NCBI GenBank assembly: GCA_029204225.1
Contig: CM055100.1
Location: forward strand, 51,273,260-51,337,259
Direction: 5' to 3'
Length of the DNA: 64,000 nucleotides
From: Diphasiastrum complanatum
Taxonomy: Eukaryota > Streptophyta > Lycopodiopsida > Lycopodiales > Lycopodiaceae
Within the stretch, counting starts at the first letter, position 1, and every line of letters begins with the position of its first letter. The translations under genes and the position numbers were made by a program. The notes below the pieces were generated by a model. That model ran no database searches. It was not told the DNA's origin and saw only the letters and a program-made list of their open reading frames with translations. This document shows, in pieces, positions 12,072-23,427 of this stretch.

Positions 12072-13082
12072 TGTAGGAAAAATGGTAACAATTCTTCCTC
12101 AGAGAACATGGAAGTTTGAATAAATCAAACTAATATCAGTGTCAATTGGGTCTGTTTCTGATCTATATACTAATAGAACAATTTTTGCCTTGATTGAATA
12201 AACGTGCGAAATTAAGAGACAACTTTAGACAGTTTTAGACAATAAAAAACTATTGATCAAAAACGAATTTTTATAACTCTGAATATGAATCATCAATATA
12301 CATCTCTTGCTATCTTATCTCGCTGTTGTGTCTTTGATTGAGTGAGTTACAACAAGTAGTGCATATGTATTTATATTGCTACAGGACAGGTCTTTTGGCC
12401 TTTTAATTTTGTAACAGTAGATCTAACTCTTTACGACGGTTGATATTCAAATAGATGCTCTGTTTCCAAGGTCGAATAATTTTTGTTCACGAATATTTTG
12501 CGACAGTCTATCTCTTCATTATAGCTACGTGTTTTGCAAATTATTCGTGACACTTGTCTCTTCGCGATATTTTCGTGTTTCACAAATTGTTTACGACAAA
12601 TGACAATTTTGAGCTTAAAGAAGAGTCCAGAATATTTCACGAATTGTTCATGACAATTTCGCGACATCTGAGGTTTGAACAATAAACAAAATATTTCGTG
12701 ACAAGATTCTATTCGCAAATCTTTTGAGCTTCAACAAGAAACCACGAGCTTCTACAAAAAACTATTTCGCGAATCTTTTGAGTTGGCTACAAAATAAATT
12801 TTGCAAATCTTTCGCGAATCTTTCAAGTTGGCTACAAGATCAATTTTGCAAATCTTTCGAGAATCTTTCCAGTTGGCTGATAAATTTCGTGAATCTTTCG
12901 CAAATCTTTCGAGTTGGCTGCAAGATAAATTTCATGAATCTTTTGAGAATCTTTCGTGAATCTTTCGAGTTGGTCACAAATAGAAATGTTTTGAGTTCTT
13001 GTTCATTTCTTTCTCATCCTTTGTCAAGTAAACTATGCACTTTCTTAGTAGAATCGAGATCTGTCTGATCACGTGTTCTACA
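12072..13082 (-). repeat. Complete 3' LTR of copia copy 2 with internal tandem repeats
   Basis: About 1011 bp, from TGTAGGAAAAATGG on the + strand to TCTACA at 13077-13082, where the minus strand reads TGTAGAACACG right after the tract GAGAGGGAGC. The part 12715-12990 is a degenerate tandem repeat of about 40-60 bp built from ATCTTTCGAGTTGGCTACAA. The open frames across this repeat are repetitive artefacts, not genes. Confidence 0.8.
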
Positions 13083-16000
13083 GCTCCCTCTCACATTAGG
13101 TAGTTGGATTAACCCCAATCTTCTTCGCTGCTTCTCGAACAAAGCTTTACTGAGTGGCTTTGTAAAGATATCAGTTGTCATTTCCTTTGTGCGTATGAAG
13201 TATGTCTTTAGTATCTTCTTCTCAACTAAGTCTTGAATAACATGATACTTCATAGCTATGTGTTTCGTTTTCGAGTGAATACAAGATCTTTCGTAAGATA
13301 GATTGCAAAAGTATTATCCATTAACAAGACATAAGACTCAGAAATAGATTCATCAAATCTTTCCAACATCTGTTTGATCCAAATCAGTTCGGTTGTCATC
13401 TTGGCTACTACTACATATTCTGCTTCATAGGAAGATTGAGCTACCACTGTTTGCTTCTTGCTTATCTAGTATGGTTGTGCTAGATACTAGAGTACAACCT
13501 TCTGAAATACTTTCGCTATCATCCTTCATGGATGCCTAGCTTGCGTCATTGTAAGATTCGATGTGAAGTCAAGCTTACTTCGAATAACATAGTCCATAGT
13601 GTTTTGTTTCCTGGAGATATTGTAGTACTCTCCTTGCTAACTTCCAATGCAATGATCCTAGGTTTTAATTATATTGGCTCAGCCTGTATACTGCAAACGC
13701 TATATCAGGTCTGGTGTTGTCTGCTAGATATAACAGTGATCCAATCAGCCTAGGTGTATTGGCCATTCGCTTCTCTTCTTCGAGAGTCTACAGACAATCT
13801 CAGTATTGTTCCAAGTATCATGGGAGTATGCACACCTTTGCATTCGAGCATGTTGAAGTTTTCAATGATCTTTTGAATGTACTTTTGTTGGTGAAGATAC
13901 AACTTACCACTTTCAAAGCCTCTTTGGATCTGCAAGCCTAAATAGATTTTTGCTTCTTTTAGGCCAGCGATATCAAATATTTCAGAAATGTCTCTTTTGG
14001 CATCTGAAATTAACTTATCTCTTCTTGAGAAGATAAGCGTCTCATCAACATAGACAGCTAGAATAATTATTTCATTTTGGACATTCTTGATATAGACATT
14101 TGATTCAGTAAATAGAGGTTTGAAGCCTAAGGAACATAGTGCTTCGTCCTTTTTTCTATACCATTGTCTTACTGTTTGTTTCAGACCATAAATGCTTTTA
14201 TTCATGTGACATCCGTATTCTGGATATTCTTGGCTTACAAAACCAAGTGGTTGGTCCATGAATAAGTCTTCTTCCAATTCTACGTGCAAGAAAGCAGTCT
14301 TCTCATCCACAATATGGATTTTCAGATCATGAGCCACTGCATACGCGATTAACAAACGAATTGATATAAGTTTGAGTATTGTTAGTATCAGTGTAGACGA
14401 TTCCATACTTCTATGAAAATCCTTTAGCAACCAACCTTGCTTTGTATCTGATGTTTTCTTCATCAGGACCTGTTTTGATCTTGTAGATCCACTTGCATTT
14501 GACTGGTTTTCTTCCATCAGGAATAGGTGCAAGTGTCCATACATTGTTCTTATACATGGATGTCATCCTCCATTGCTTGAATCCAACAATCTTTATCTGG
14601 TCCATCAATAGTTGTCTCGAATGTTTGAGGTTTGTCAAAGAAACCACAAAATTTGATGGTTGTATTAAAAACATCCTGACCATATCTTTCTGGTGGTTTT
14701 TGTTGTCTATCAGATCTTCTCATAGGTGGTTTCGAGTTTGATTCTGCAGGTTTTGAGTTCGACCTTGTCTGCTGGAATTCGAACTGGTGATTCGAGTCTG
14801 TCAGGTACTCGATCTTGAACTCCCTCTGAATCTAGTAATTCTCTTTCATCTTCTGCTTGTTTTACTTCTGTCATCGTTGGTAGCTCATAATAGTTTTTGA
14901 GAATTTCATAGCCGACTAGATCACTATCTGCTATGTATTTCGACTCATCGAATTTGACATCTCGAACAATTTTTATTCTGCCAATTTTAGGTACATAGAC
15001 ATGATAATAAGACGAATGTAACTCGAATCCTACCAGAAAATCTTGATTTGTCTTTTCATCGAGTTTCTTTCTCAGTTTGTCTAGTATGTGCATATACACT
15101 GTGCATCTGAATGTCTGAACATGTGCAAGATTTGGCTTCGCCTTCCACCATATTTTATGAGGAGTTTTATCCACGGTATTCGAGATTTTATAATACGATT
15201 CTGAAGATAATTTGATGTAGCCACTACTTCTGCCCACAACTGTTTTGGTGCTTTCGCATGAGCCATCATACACCTTGCAACTTCCATAAGTGTACAATTT
15301 TTTCATTTAAATATTCCACTGTGCTGAGGCATGTATGATGTTATCTTTGTATGCATAATACCTCGATCGGTACAATAAGCTTTAAATTGTTGAAAATGTA
15401 CTCACCTCCATGATCTGTGCAAATCTGCTTCAACTTATTGCATGTCTGCTTTTCAGCCCAATTCGTATACTCAACGAATTTCTTGAAAGCTTCATATTTT
15501 GTACGTATGAAGTATACCATAGCGAACTTGCTGAAGTCATCAATAAACGTAATGAAGTACTTTGCATCACCCAACGACAATACTCCGAATGGTCCACAAA
15601 TATCTGAATGCACAATTTCAAGTACCTTAGTTGCTTTATAAATATCCTTGCTGAAAGGTGTTCTAGTCATCTTGTCTTTAAGACAAGATTCGCAGGTTGT
15701 TCGAATATCTCTACTTTTGGTTTTGACTCCTTCGATTCTTTGACTCTCGTTGGCTTGGTACAAGGCTTCCATGTTCATGTGACATAGCCTCTTGTGCCAC
15801 AATATATCTGTCGATTCTTGAGTTTGATTGGCTTGTTCAATTCAAGTTCAAATGTTTAAGTGATACAAATTTCCTTCTCTGTTACCTTTAACAATTAGGT
15901 TATCAGAATCTTCCTCGAATAGTTTACAAGAGTTCTTTTGTGAAAGTTACTGACATGCCTGTGTCGACTATCTTTACTACAGATAGAAGATATTTGTCAA

Positions 16001-16342
16001 GAGTAGGGACATAGAGAACTTTCTCACGTGTTTGGCCATAGTATCATCCACGTGTTTAGAACCGTCCCCAAGTATAATGAATGTCGAATAGCTCGTCTTC
16101 TTGTGCTCAAATAATATTTGTTTCGAGGAAACAAAATGTGAGGTGGCTCCTGAATCAAGTACTACTTCTCGAATTTTAAAATCTGCTGAACAGCATTGAT
16201 CAACACTAACATAAGCTGCTGAGTTCTTTGTTGTCCTGTCTTCTCTACTGCTCTTGAGCATTCTGCTTTGTCTTAGACATAGTTTGAATCTGAAGGTTCG
16301 CTTCGATTCTGCTCCTTTTTGTTTCTGGAATTCTGATAACAA
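13083..16342 (-). pseudogene. Ty1/copia pol, copy 2 (protease, integrase, RT, RNase H)
   Basis: Read right to left: protease DSGATSHFVSS (about 16175), GAG-pre-integrase MWHKRLCHMNMEALYQ (15802), CESCLKDKMTRTPF, then integrase core IVHSDICGPFGV and TFIDDFSKFAMVYFI (15610-15530). An integrase C-terminal/linker stretch with RDVKFDESKYIADSD follows (about 14960). RT is long: IRLLIAYAVAHDLKIHIVD, FLHVELEEDLFMDQPLGF, SIYGLKQTVRQWY and AVYVDETLIFSRRDK (about 14060). The catalytic YVDD reads YVDE, a loss of the second aspartate. RNase H is the fragment MVAQSSYEAEYVVVAKM at 13447 onward, ending near 13083. Frame breaks separate all modules. The element is not autonomous. Confidence 0.85.
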
Positions 16343-17119
16343 TCTACTACTACATGACTCCGTTTATGACAATGAATACTTTTAATCTTTGGATTTAACC
16401 AACGCTTATCTTCTGTGTGACCTGATCTTTTGCAGCTGTTGCAGATCTTCTTATCAGCAGAATTTTTCTGTTATTTTCCAGATTGTTGATCATTTGTCTT
16501 AGACTCAATCTTTTTAGACGACTCCCTCTTAAACTTAGACTTCTTAGAATATTTATTCTTTTGAGTAAATAGAGCATTTTCGGAATCACCATTGTCGTAA
16601 TAGCATTCACGAACTTCTACTTCCTCTTTGACTCCGTCTATTGCCCTTTAAAGTGTCATTGTCGCATCTTTCGCCAATAAGGTTCGTCACTTGTGTGGAA
16701 TGACCTGGTAGGGCTCGAAGAAAATAACTAAGCTGTTTTTTCTTTGAAATTGTATTTTTCACGCCAGAATTCTGCAAAGAGATAAACAAATCTTTAATCT
16801 TTCGTACGAATGTGGTCAGGTCTTTGTCGTCACACTGTAGGTAAGTTAATTGGTCTTCCAAGAACATGATCTGAGTACGAAATCGGGTCTTATTCTTCGT
16901 TTGCAATTCTTCCCATAAATCTTTTATGTTCGAAATTGATGTAAGATCTAACATTATATTGTCATGCACTGAAGACACAATAATTGCTATCGCTTTGTCA
17001 TTTCTCAAACTCCATTCTTGAAGTTCTTTGCCAGGAGTATTTATTGGCTTCTCTTCTATTGGTTCTACCCATTGACATAGACCTTCACCCCTCAATATGA
17101 GTGAAGTCATAATTTCCAA
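16343..17119 (-). pseudogene. Ty1/copia Gag, copy 2
   Basis: The minus-strand segment 17119-16607 is a UBN2/Retrotran-gag type capsid region (ELQEWSLRNDKAIAIIVSSV, IKDLWEELQTKNKTR, LTYLQCDDKDLTTFVRKIKD, QLSYFLRALPG). About 16620-16330 continues in another frame with a lysine-rich stretch and a zinc-knuckle remnant CNSCKRSGHTEDKRW, in which the last cysteine is replaced. Gag would form the cytoplasmic particle and bind element RNA. One frameshift and one TAA separate capsid from knuckle. It lies directly downstream of the primer site, as expected. Confidence 0.8.
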
Positions 17120-17320
17120 ATCAAGTAGTTTGAACTTTTTGGATCCAAGATCGTAGCGAGTTTAGTCTGAATATTGCTGATCGACGACATCTTCTATTTT
17201 CTGAATAACTCGAGATGCAGCTTGTTGATGGATGTATGAAGAATGCTAAAAGAGATGCGAATATACCACTGTATCGACTTTGACTTTCTCTGATACCACT
17301 GTATCAGTTCTAATCTTGTA

Positions 17321-17333
17321 TGATCTGATACCA
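17321..17333 (-). promoter_or_regulatory. tRNA-Met-type primer binding site of copia copy 2
   Basis: The minus strand reads TGGTATCAGATCA, one base after the LTR end. TGGTATCAGAGC is the standard plant primer site for initiator tRNA-Met. A second copy, TGGTATCAGAGA, lies at 17289-17300, so the site is locally duplicated. Confidence 0.75.
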
Positions 17334-17334
17334 C

Positions 17335-17711
17335 TGCAAGAAGAATGGTAACAATTCTTCCTCGGAGAACACGATGAAAGTTTGAATAAATCAGACTAAT
17401 ATCAGTTTCTTCAATCAGGTCTATTTCTGATCTATGTACTAACAGAACGATTTTTGCCTTGACTGAATAAACGTGCGAAATTAAGAGACAACTTTAGACA
17501 ATTTTAGACAATAAGAAACTACTGATCAAAAACGAATTTTTATAACATTGAATCTGAATCATCAATATACATCTCTTATTGTCTTGTCTTGTTATTGTGT
17601 CTTTGATTGAGTGAGTTACAATGAGTAGTGCATAGTATCTATATTGCTATAGGAGAGGTCTTTTGGCCTTTTAATTCTATAACAATAGATCTAACTGTTT
17701 ACAACAATTGA
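17335..17711 (-). repeat. Truncated 5' LTR of copia copy 2
   Basis: Starts TGCAAGAAGAATGG and runs parallel to the LTR at 12072 until about 17709 (ACAACAATTGAT). There it switches to plus-strand pol sequence (TGGTCTGAAACAAG). About 630 bp of the LTR is missing. Confidence 0.75.
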
Positions 17712-18716
17712 TTGGTCTGAAACAAGTAGCAAGACAATGGTATAAAAAAAAGGACGAAGCACTACGTTCCTTAGGCTTCAAACCTCTATTTGTTGAATCA
17801 AATGTCTATATCAAAAATGTCTAAAATGAAATAATCATTCTAACTGTCTATGTTGATGACACGCTTATCTTCTCAAGAAGATATAAGTTAATTTCAGATG
17901 TCAAAAGAGACATTTCTGAAATATTTGAGATCACTGACCTAGGAGAAACAAAAATCTATCTAGACTTGCAGATCCAAGGAGACTTTGAAGGTGGTAAGTT
18001 GTATCTTCACCAACAAAAGTACACTCAAAAGATCATTGAAAACTTCAACATGCTCAAATGCAAAGGTGTGCATACTCCCATGATACCTAGAACAATATTG
18101 AGCAAGGCAGATTGTCCGCAGACTCTCGGGGAAGAGAAGCGAATGGCCAATACACCCTATCGTAGGCTGATTGGATCATTGTTATATCTAGCAAACAACA
18201 TGCTAGGAAATGAAAGACTATGGACTGTATTATTCGAAGGAAGTTGGATTCCACATCGAATCTTACAGTGACTCAAGCTGGGCATCCATGAAGGATGATA
18301 GCAAAAGTATTTCAGGAAGTTGTACTCTAGTATTTAGCACAACTATACTCTGGATAAACAAGAAGCAAAAATTAGTAACTCAATTTTCCTATGAAGCGAA
18401 ATATGTAGCAGCAGCCAAGATGGCAAATGAGTTGATCTGGATCAAACAGATGTTGGAAGGATTTGATGAATCTATTTCTGAACCTTATGTCTTGTTAACG
18501 GATAACACTTCAGCAATCTATCTTACAAAAGATCCTGTATTTCACTCGAAAACGAAGCACATAGCTATCAAGTATCATGTTATTAGAGACTTAGTCGAGA
18601 AAAAGATACTGAAGACAATCTTCATACCCACAAAGGAAATGATAGCTGATATCTTTACAAAGCCACTAAGTAAAGTTTTGTTCGAGAAGCAGCGAAAAAG
18701 ATTAGGGTTAATCTAA
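17712..18716 (+). pseudogene. Ty1/copia RT-RNase H fragment, inverted relative to copy 2
   Basis: Plus-strand fragment of the same family, starting inside the RT at GLKQVARQWYKKKDEALRSL. The catalytic box reads VYVDDTLIFSRR (about 17848-17885). RNase H keeps SDSSWASMKDDSKSISGSC (18261-18318). The second box reads FSYEAKYVAAAKM (E to K in EAEY). The third block is LLTDNTSAIYLTKDP (18493-18538), and a complete C-terminus ends at LGLI, 18716. One stop at 17822 and a frameshift near 18205 break it. With copy 2 it forms a large imperfect inverted repeat. Confidence 0.85.
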
Positions 18717-18737
18717 CTACCTACGTTGAGAGGGAGT

Positions 18738-19091
18738 TGTAGACCACCTGATCAGACAGAGCTCAATTCTACTAACAAAGTGCGTAGTTTACTTGACAGA
18801 GGATGAGAAAGAAACAAACAGGAATTCGAAACATTTCTATTCGTGACCAACTCGAAAGATTCGCAAAATTTATCTTGCAGCCAACTCGAAACATTCGTGA
18901 AAGATTTATGAAATTTATCTTGCAGCCAACTCAAAAGATTCGTGAAATTTATCTTGCAATCAACTCAAAAGATTCGCGAAAGATTCACAAAATTTATCTT
19001 GTAGCCAACTCGAAAGATTCGCGAAACAGTTTTTTGTAAAAGCTCGTGGTTTCTTGTTGAAGCTCGAAAGATTCGCGAACAGAATCTTGTC
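18738..19091 (+). repeat. Truncated copia 3' LTR, joined to a host gene exon
   Basis: The purine tract GAGAGGGAGT is followed by TGTAGACCACCTG at 18738, and the LTR shows the same tandem ATTCGCGAAAGATTC-type repeats as 12715-12990. Homology to the complete LTR stops at about 19091 (AGAATCTTGTC). The next base belongs to the methyltransferase exon. Confidence 0.75.
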
Positions 19092-21002
19092 CAATAGAGA
19101 GATCTGAATTCTTGAAGAAGTGAATCCATATCGGCACTCCTGGAGTTACGTACTTCGTCCAATTATCAATTTGAATAGCCTACAAGCGTAGGCATAGTAT
19201 CATGAGTAGATTATCATATATATATAATTAAACCAACATAATAGAACCGATCGTATAAATTGAAAGAGACATGTTAAGTACATCAAATTTGCAATGATCT
19301 AGTAATTACCTGCAATCCATTCTCTTCTGCCAATCTGAGATATAGGGATGGCGGTGACCACGAAACAACAGCAAGGTCATGGGAAAAAATGTTTTTCAAG
19401 ACTTCCTGAAAAGAAAAGAAAAGGCATTGGAAAATAGTTTCCTAGGACTTCTTGGCTCCTTCAATCACAAAATCAGTCATACTTGATCTTGAGCACAAGA
19501 AATAAACATGTGACAGCTGAAATTATTACCTTCTCACTTTCACTCAGAGATGTTTCATGAGGTAAGAGTTCACGATTGCACATTGTTGTCAATACAATTT
19601 TACCTCGAGGTGCAGTCACACGAGCAAGTTCCTTCATGAGCTACATGAAAACAGGCCATGTGTGAAGGTGCTCAAATGGCATTTCACTCTACTCATTAAT
19701 TTACTTAGCTCATTAGTTTGCTGCTTTACACATTGATTTGCTCTTATTGGATACCCTAGATTGCATAAGGTCGGAAGATCTGATTTACTTGATGTTTATA
19801 CCTGCTCCCGCTCTAATATATGATCGACGCACTTCAAACACCACACAAGATCCTACTCATTATTTGGGAACGGAAGTGTACGTGCATCTGCAAACAAAAA
19901 AGCTCACCTGCACAGTTCAGAGATAATCAGATGCATAGGATATTCTCTTTAGCGGGGTGCATGAAAACATAAGTATACAAGAATGGTCGTCCGGTCTAAT
20001 TGAATTAAGTTGTAGCCATAATGGAACTAACATTTCCTCAACAACGTTAACGTTAGAAACATCCCTACTCACCATCATAGCCATCATTGTGTATATAACC
20101 TCATCTTCCCTCACTTAAGGCTCTCTCTCTCTCTCTCTCTCAGGATTTTATCCATGACTTCTTTTTGTATTTTTCTTCCATTTGCAAAAAGCAGCTCCTA
20201 GAAGAGAAGAAATGGAGCTAGGACACACACGCACACACATACGCAAGCAAGCAACTTGCTTGCTATCTCACAAAGAGACTACCTTATCTGAAAGGTTTTG
20301 AGAAGCTGTTAACTTGGTAGCAATTTCCACCTCAACCTTGGACAAGCTGATGCCTTGAACGGTTGCGAGTGGAAATTTTTTGCCGAAGTAGCGGGATACT
20401 GCACCAAGGCCCATTCCAACATCTAAAATTCTCTGCGGCGCATGATCACCACCATCTGCAGGACCACCTACAAAACCAAATAACAAATTTCGGTCTCCAG
20501 ATTATACCAGCTTGCAGATTTTCTATAAATCGATTCATGAAAGCGTTTATAAGGGCATTCCAAAGTTAAAGAATGCAAGTAAAAGTTTTGCCAACATCAT
20601 ACGCAGCTGGGACGTATTCCGAACTGAGCTTTCTGAATGCCCGTTGCGTATCAGAAACATATTATTATATACTGCGAACTGGAAAAGTAGGAGAGCGCTT
20701 AAACGATGATGTTACTGTTTCCTGACGAAACTATCAGCAAATTAAGAGCATTAATCTGCTAAAAACAATAAAAAGTACCAGGAATGTTGGCCCATAGAAG
20801 CAGCTTATCGATTAATCTCACAGCTGCCTCTCGAGCAAGGGTAAATGAGTCTTCATTAAGAGCACCATTGCTCGTAATACCCATGATGGCAGTGACCCCC
20901 CAACGTTTCAATCAAGAGTGCAAACAGGTCTCCTCCGTAGGTTTTCTCGAGAGTGGACTCCTGCTGCTGTTGCTCCTCCTGCCCATCTACTTCGCTGGCC
21001 AT
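19092..21002 (-). pseudogene. Gamma-tocopherol-methyltransferase-like gene, broken and truncated
   Basis: A spliced SAM-dependent methyltransferase. Exons (minus): 21002-20779, 20467-20283, 19907-19802, 19640-19530, 19405-19310, 19179-19092; all junctions fit GT-AG. Exon 1 starts MASEVDGQEE, has no obvious transit peptide and contains GGHCHHGYY, the family signature. Exon 2 holds SAM motif I ILDVGMGLGAVSRYF. Exon 4 holds LMKELARVTAPRGKIVLTT. These fit the VTE4/picrinine N-methyltransferase-like family, which methylates tocopherols or alkaloids. Lesions: a frameshift after HHGYY (exon 1), an extra T near 19893 and a TAG near 19863 in the LVW region (exon 3). The last exon ends at a copia LTR at 19091/19092, so the C-terminal residues are missing. 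The exact substrate cannot be told. Confidence 0.82.
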
Positions 21003-22373
21003 AGCAAGACGAGGATGGATATTGCAAGCCTAGCACAGCCAATAGATTATCAAAACTTAAATCAAAACACAGCAGCACTCTGCATCAGGATTCAGGCTGG
21101 GAAGCTAGAATAGCAACATGTGCTTGCTCGTACTCTACTGAAATAAAATATAGATAAAATAAAACGTTCTTTTCGTAGATTTTCAATATCCAGTCAATCA
21201 ATAATTCATACGTTTTGACTAATTTTACTTCGTTGCTAGTTTGTTGAATCTTAATCGGGCCATATTCATGCACATTATTCATAGGTGCTTCATACCAAGT
21301 TTTGTTTCCCCTATATGTCAATTCTGGTGGGATATAAGGTGGAGGTGTAGGTCGGGTGGCTTGATCAAAGTTGGGGTGTGGTATCAAGGCTCAAGGCCTG
21401 ATCTTAACTTTCAGTTTTATAACAAATGTCATGATGCACGTTCTTGATCAGGTGGCTTTGCCCACATGGAGAAAGTTAGACGTTCTATGATGGGTCACAT
21501 ATCAATGGTCAAGTATCATATCTATAAAATTGCTCTCTATCAGCTCTCTTGACAAGGGTGGGTCCTCTGTCAATTGTATAATTGAGGGGTCAAGTGCATA
21601 AGTGTGATAGTATAACGATTGGGCACCTCCATGGTCTTGGAAGACTAGGTGCTACCTTGCATACTACCCTTTCACGCAATGCCAAATTTGTATCAAGCCA
21701 ACTCTCGGCAGATGCACCAATCTTAAGTGTCTGTCAGGTCAAACAACATAATCATGCACCCAACAAGTTTGTGACACATACACTTTGTAGACCATTGGAC
21801 AGGGAACTGCCCTTCAAAAAATATTCCCCAATAAGAGTTCAAACTCCCGACAGACACATCAATGTTAGGAGTTGTTTTGGACGAGGATTGGTCTCATCAG
21901 AAGGCCCTAAAAGGAGGAAGGGCCAACACTGCCCTTACATGAGTGATTGAGGAAAGGCCGCTTCCAATCTTGATGGCTCTCTCGACCACCACGGGAACCT
22001 ACTACCAATAGAGGTTTTCCAGGCCCACAGGACCATGGTCAAAGAAAGTGTAAAGTCTGCCTCACTAACAGTGCTCAGTATATTTGTGTAGCTTCTATCA
22101 TCACAACGACATTGACTAACTAGTGCACCATCATGCTTGGTAAAAGTGTGAATCAAAACCGGGCACTATGAGCGGTCTCAAAACTTCCCTTGTGCTTTTT
22201 TGTCAAAGACTCAATGCAACCTATTATCCTATTAAGCGGAAGGTGGGACTCACGAATGAAGAACTAGTTGGGTCTAATAGTGCCAACATACAATGTGTTG
22301 TATCATGTTATGGAAGACTAATCGTTCAAGTGGGTATCAATTTCAAGGCCCAAACTAGTCTATCACCATGTAT
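21003..22373. other. Upstream of methyltransferase remnant, no recognised gene
   Basis: Holds two open frames I do not recognise: 21085-21387 (minus, 100 residues, proline-rich start PPPYIPPELTYRGNKTWYE) and 21582-21950 (plus, 122 residues). Neither shows a known motif or clear splice context. The promoter of the methyltransferase would lie here. Confidence 0.3.
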
Positions 22374-22460
22374 TAATGTGTGTGAAGGTCATGTGTAGAT
22401 GTATCTCCCTTTATTTGATACGTATTGATGTGTGTGAAAGGTCGTGTGTAGATGTATTTG
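22374..22460. repeat. Imperfect 27-bp direct repeat
   Basis: TGTGTGAAGGTCATGTGTAG at about 22379 recurs as TGTGTGAAAGGTCGTGTGTA at about 22428. The spacing is about 50 bp; there is no evidence that it is a target duplication. Confidence 0.5.
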
Positions 22461-23035
22461 TCGTAAATCGTGGAGATGACTGGCAGCAGAAGCTCAAGGC
22501 TTTGAACGTAGGCATGTAGGAACGAAAACACAACAGTTAGCATCAGAAATATTCAAGTAGAATGATTCATACAGATTGCGCAAATGAACAACTCAGTAGT
22601 GAGACAAAAATTGCACTATGATTAATATGAACAGTGAGTACAATGGCTTGAAGTAATAACTTCAACTTGCTGAGCGTGATAACGCTGGCTACAGATAACT
22701 CTGATTGAAAAAGAACTTGATTAACTCTTACATAGCTTGATTCAGCTAGTATATATATTTATAAGTGACGAGAGACAAATATCTTATATGCCTTAACTGC
22801 CATTTACTTCAGTTTTGCATATGTACAAAGTTTGGTACTCGCCCTTAGGATATTTGTTTGTCCAGCTATTTTAGGGTTGATGATAAGTTGGCGACGTCGA
22901 TCTACCAATGTAGCAAAAACGCAAAAAACCAGAAAAACCCAAACGTGCCCTTGGACTGAGGTATGTAGATCGCGAAGGTGCCCTTAGACTGAAGGTATGT
23001 AAATCCCGAAGGCGCCTTTAGAACGAAGGCAGCGA
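22461..23035. other. Non-coding stretch, nothing recognised
   Basis: No ORF or family homology seen. The part 22940-23030 contains AAGGTGCCCTTAGACTGA-like short repeats that lead into the tandem block. Confidence 0.35.
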
Positions 23036-23039
23036 AAAA

Positions 23040-23240
23040 GGCAAAAAATACTAAGGTGCCTTAAAAATGGTTTCCAAGGCATTTTGGCCACTCTGTCGCT
23101 TTTTTTGCGAAGGGGCAAAATAGACGAAGGTGCCTTAAAATGGCTTTTAAGGCATTTTGGCCACTCTGTCGTATTTTTCCTTAAGGGGCGAAAAAGGCGA
23201 AAAAGGAGAAGGTGCCTTAAAAACGTTCAAGGCACAAGAA
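23040..23240. repeat. Tandem repeat, about 100-bp unit
   Basis: The block AAGGTGCCTTAAAAATGG, then AAGGCATTTTGGCCACTCTG, then TCG plus a T-rich linker occurs at about 23053 and again at about 23135. A third partial copy is at about 23210. It is not coding. Confidence 0.7.
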
Positions 23241-23427
23241 ATCTCAAAGGAAAAATGTGAAGGTCCGAAAACATGTTGTCGGCCTTCAGTTTTCAGATGC
23301 TCATTACTTGAACGATTTGTTTAAGACTGAGCATAAGAAATCTAACCATTATTTCCCTTTATTTGATTTATAGTCTAAAATCTGTCCACAATTTATTGTA
23401 GATAATAGTGCTTCTTGGTACAAATAT

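Larger units (their letters stand above)
12072..17711 (-). mobile_element. Ty1/copia element, copy 2, nested in gypsy LTR
   Basis: A nearly full-length minus-strand copia element. In its own direction: truncated 5' LTR (17711-17335), tRNA-Met-type primer site (17333-17321), gag, protease, integrase, RT, RNase H, polypurine tract and a complete 3' LTR (13082-12072). It is inserted in the gypsy LTR at 12071. The right side ends at about 17711, where LTR sequence is joined to an inverted internal fragment of the same family, so the 5' LTR lacks about 630 bp. The coding region has numerous stops and frameshifts, but fewer than copy 1. Confidence 0.85.

Noticed and set aside
12724-13068. 114-residue plus frame with repeated SSWLQDKF-like units
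   Set aside because: It is the translation of the tandem repeat inside the copia LTR; the inverse LTR gives similar frames on the other strand.
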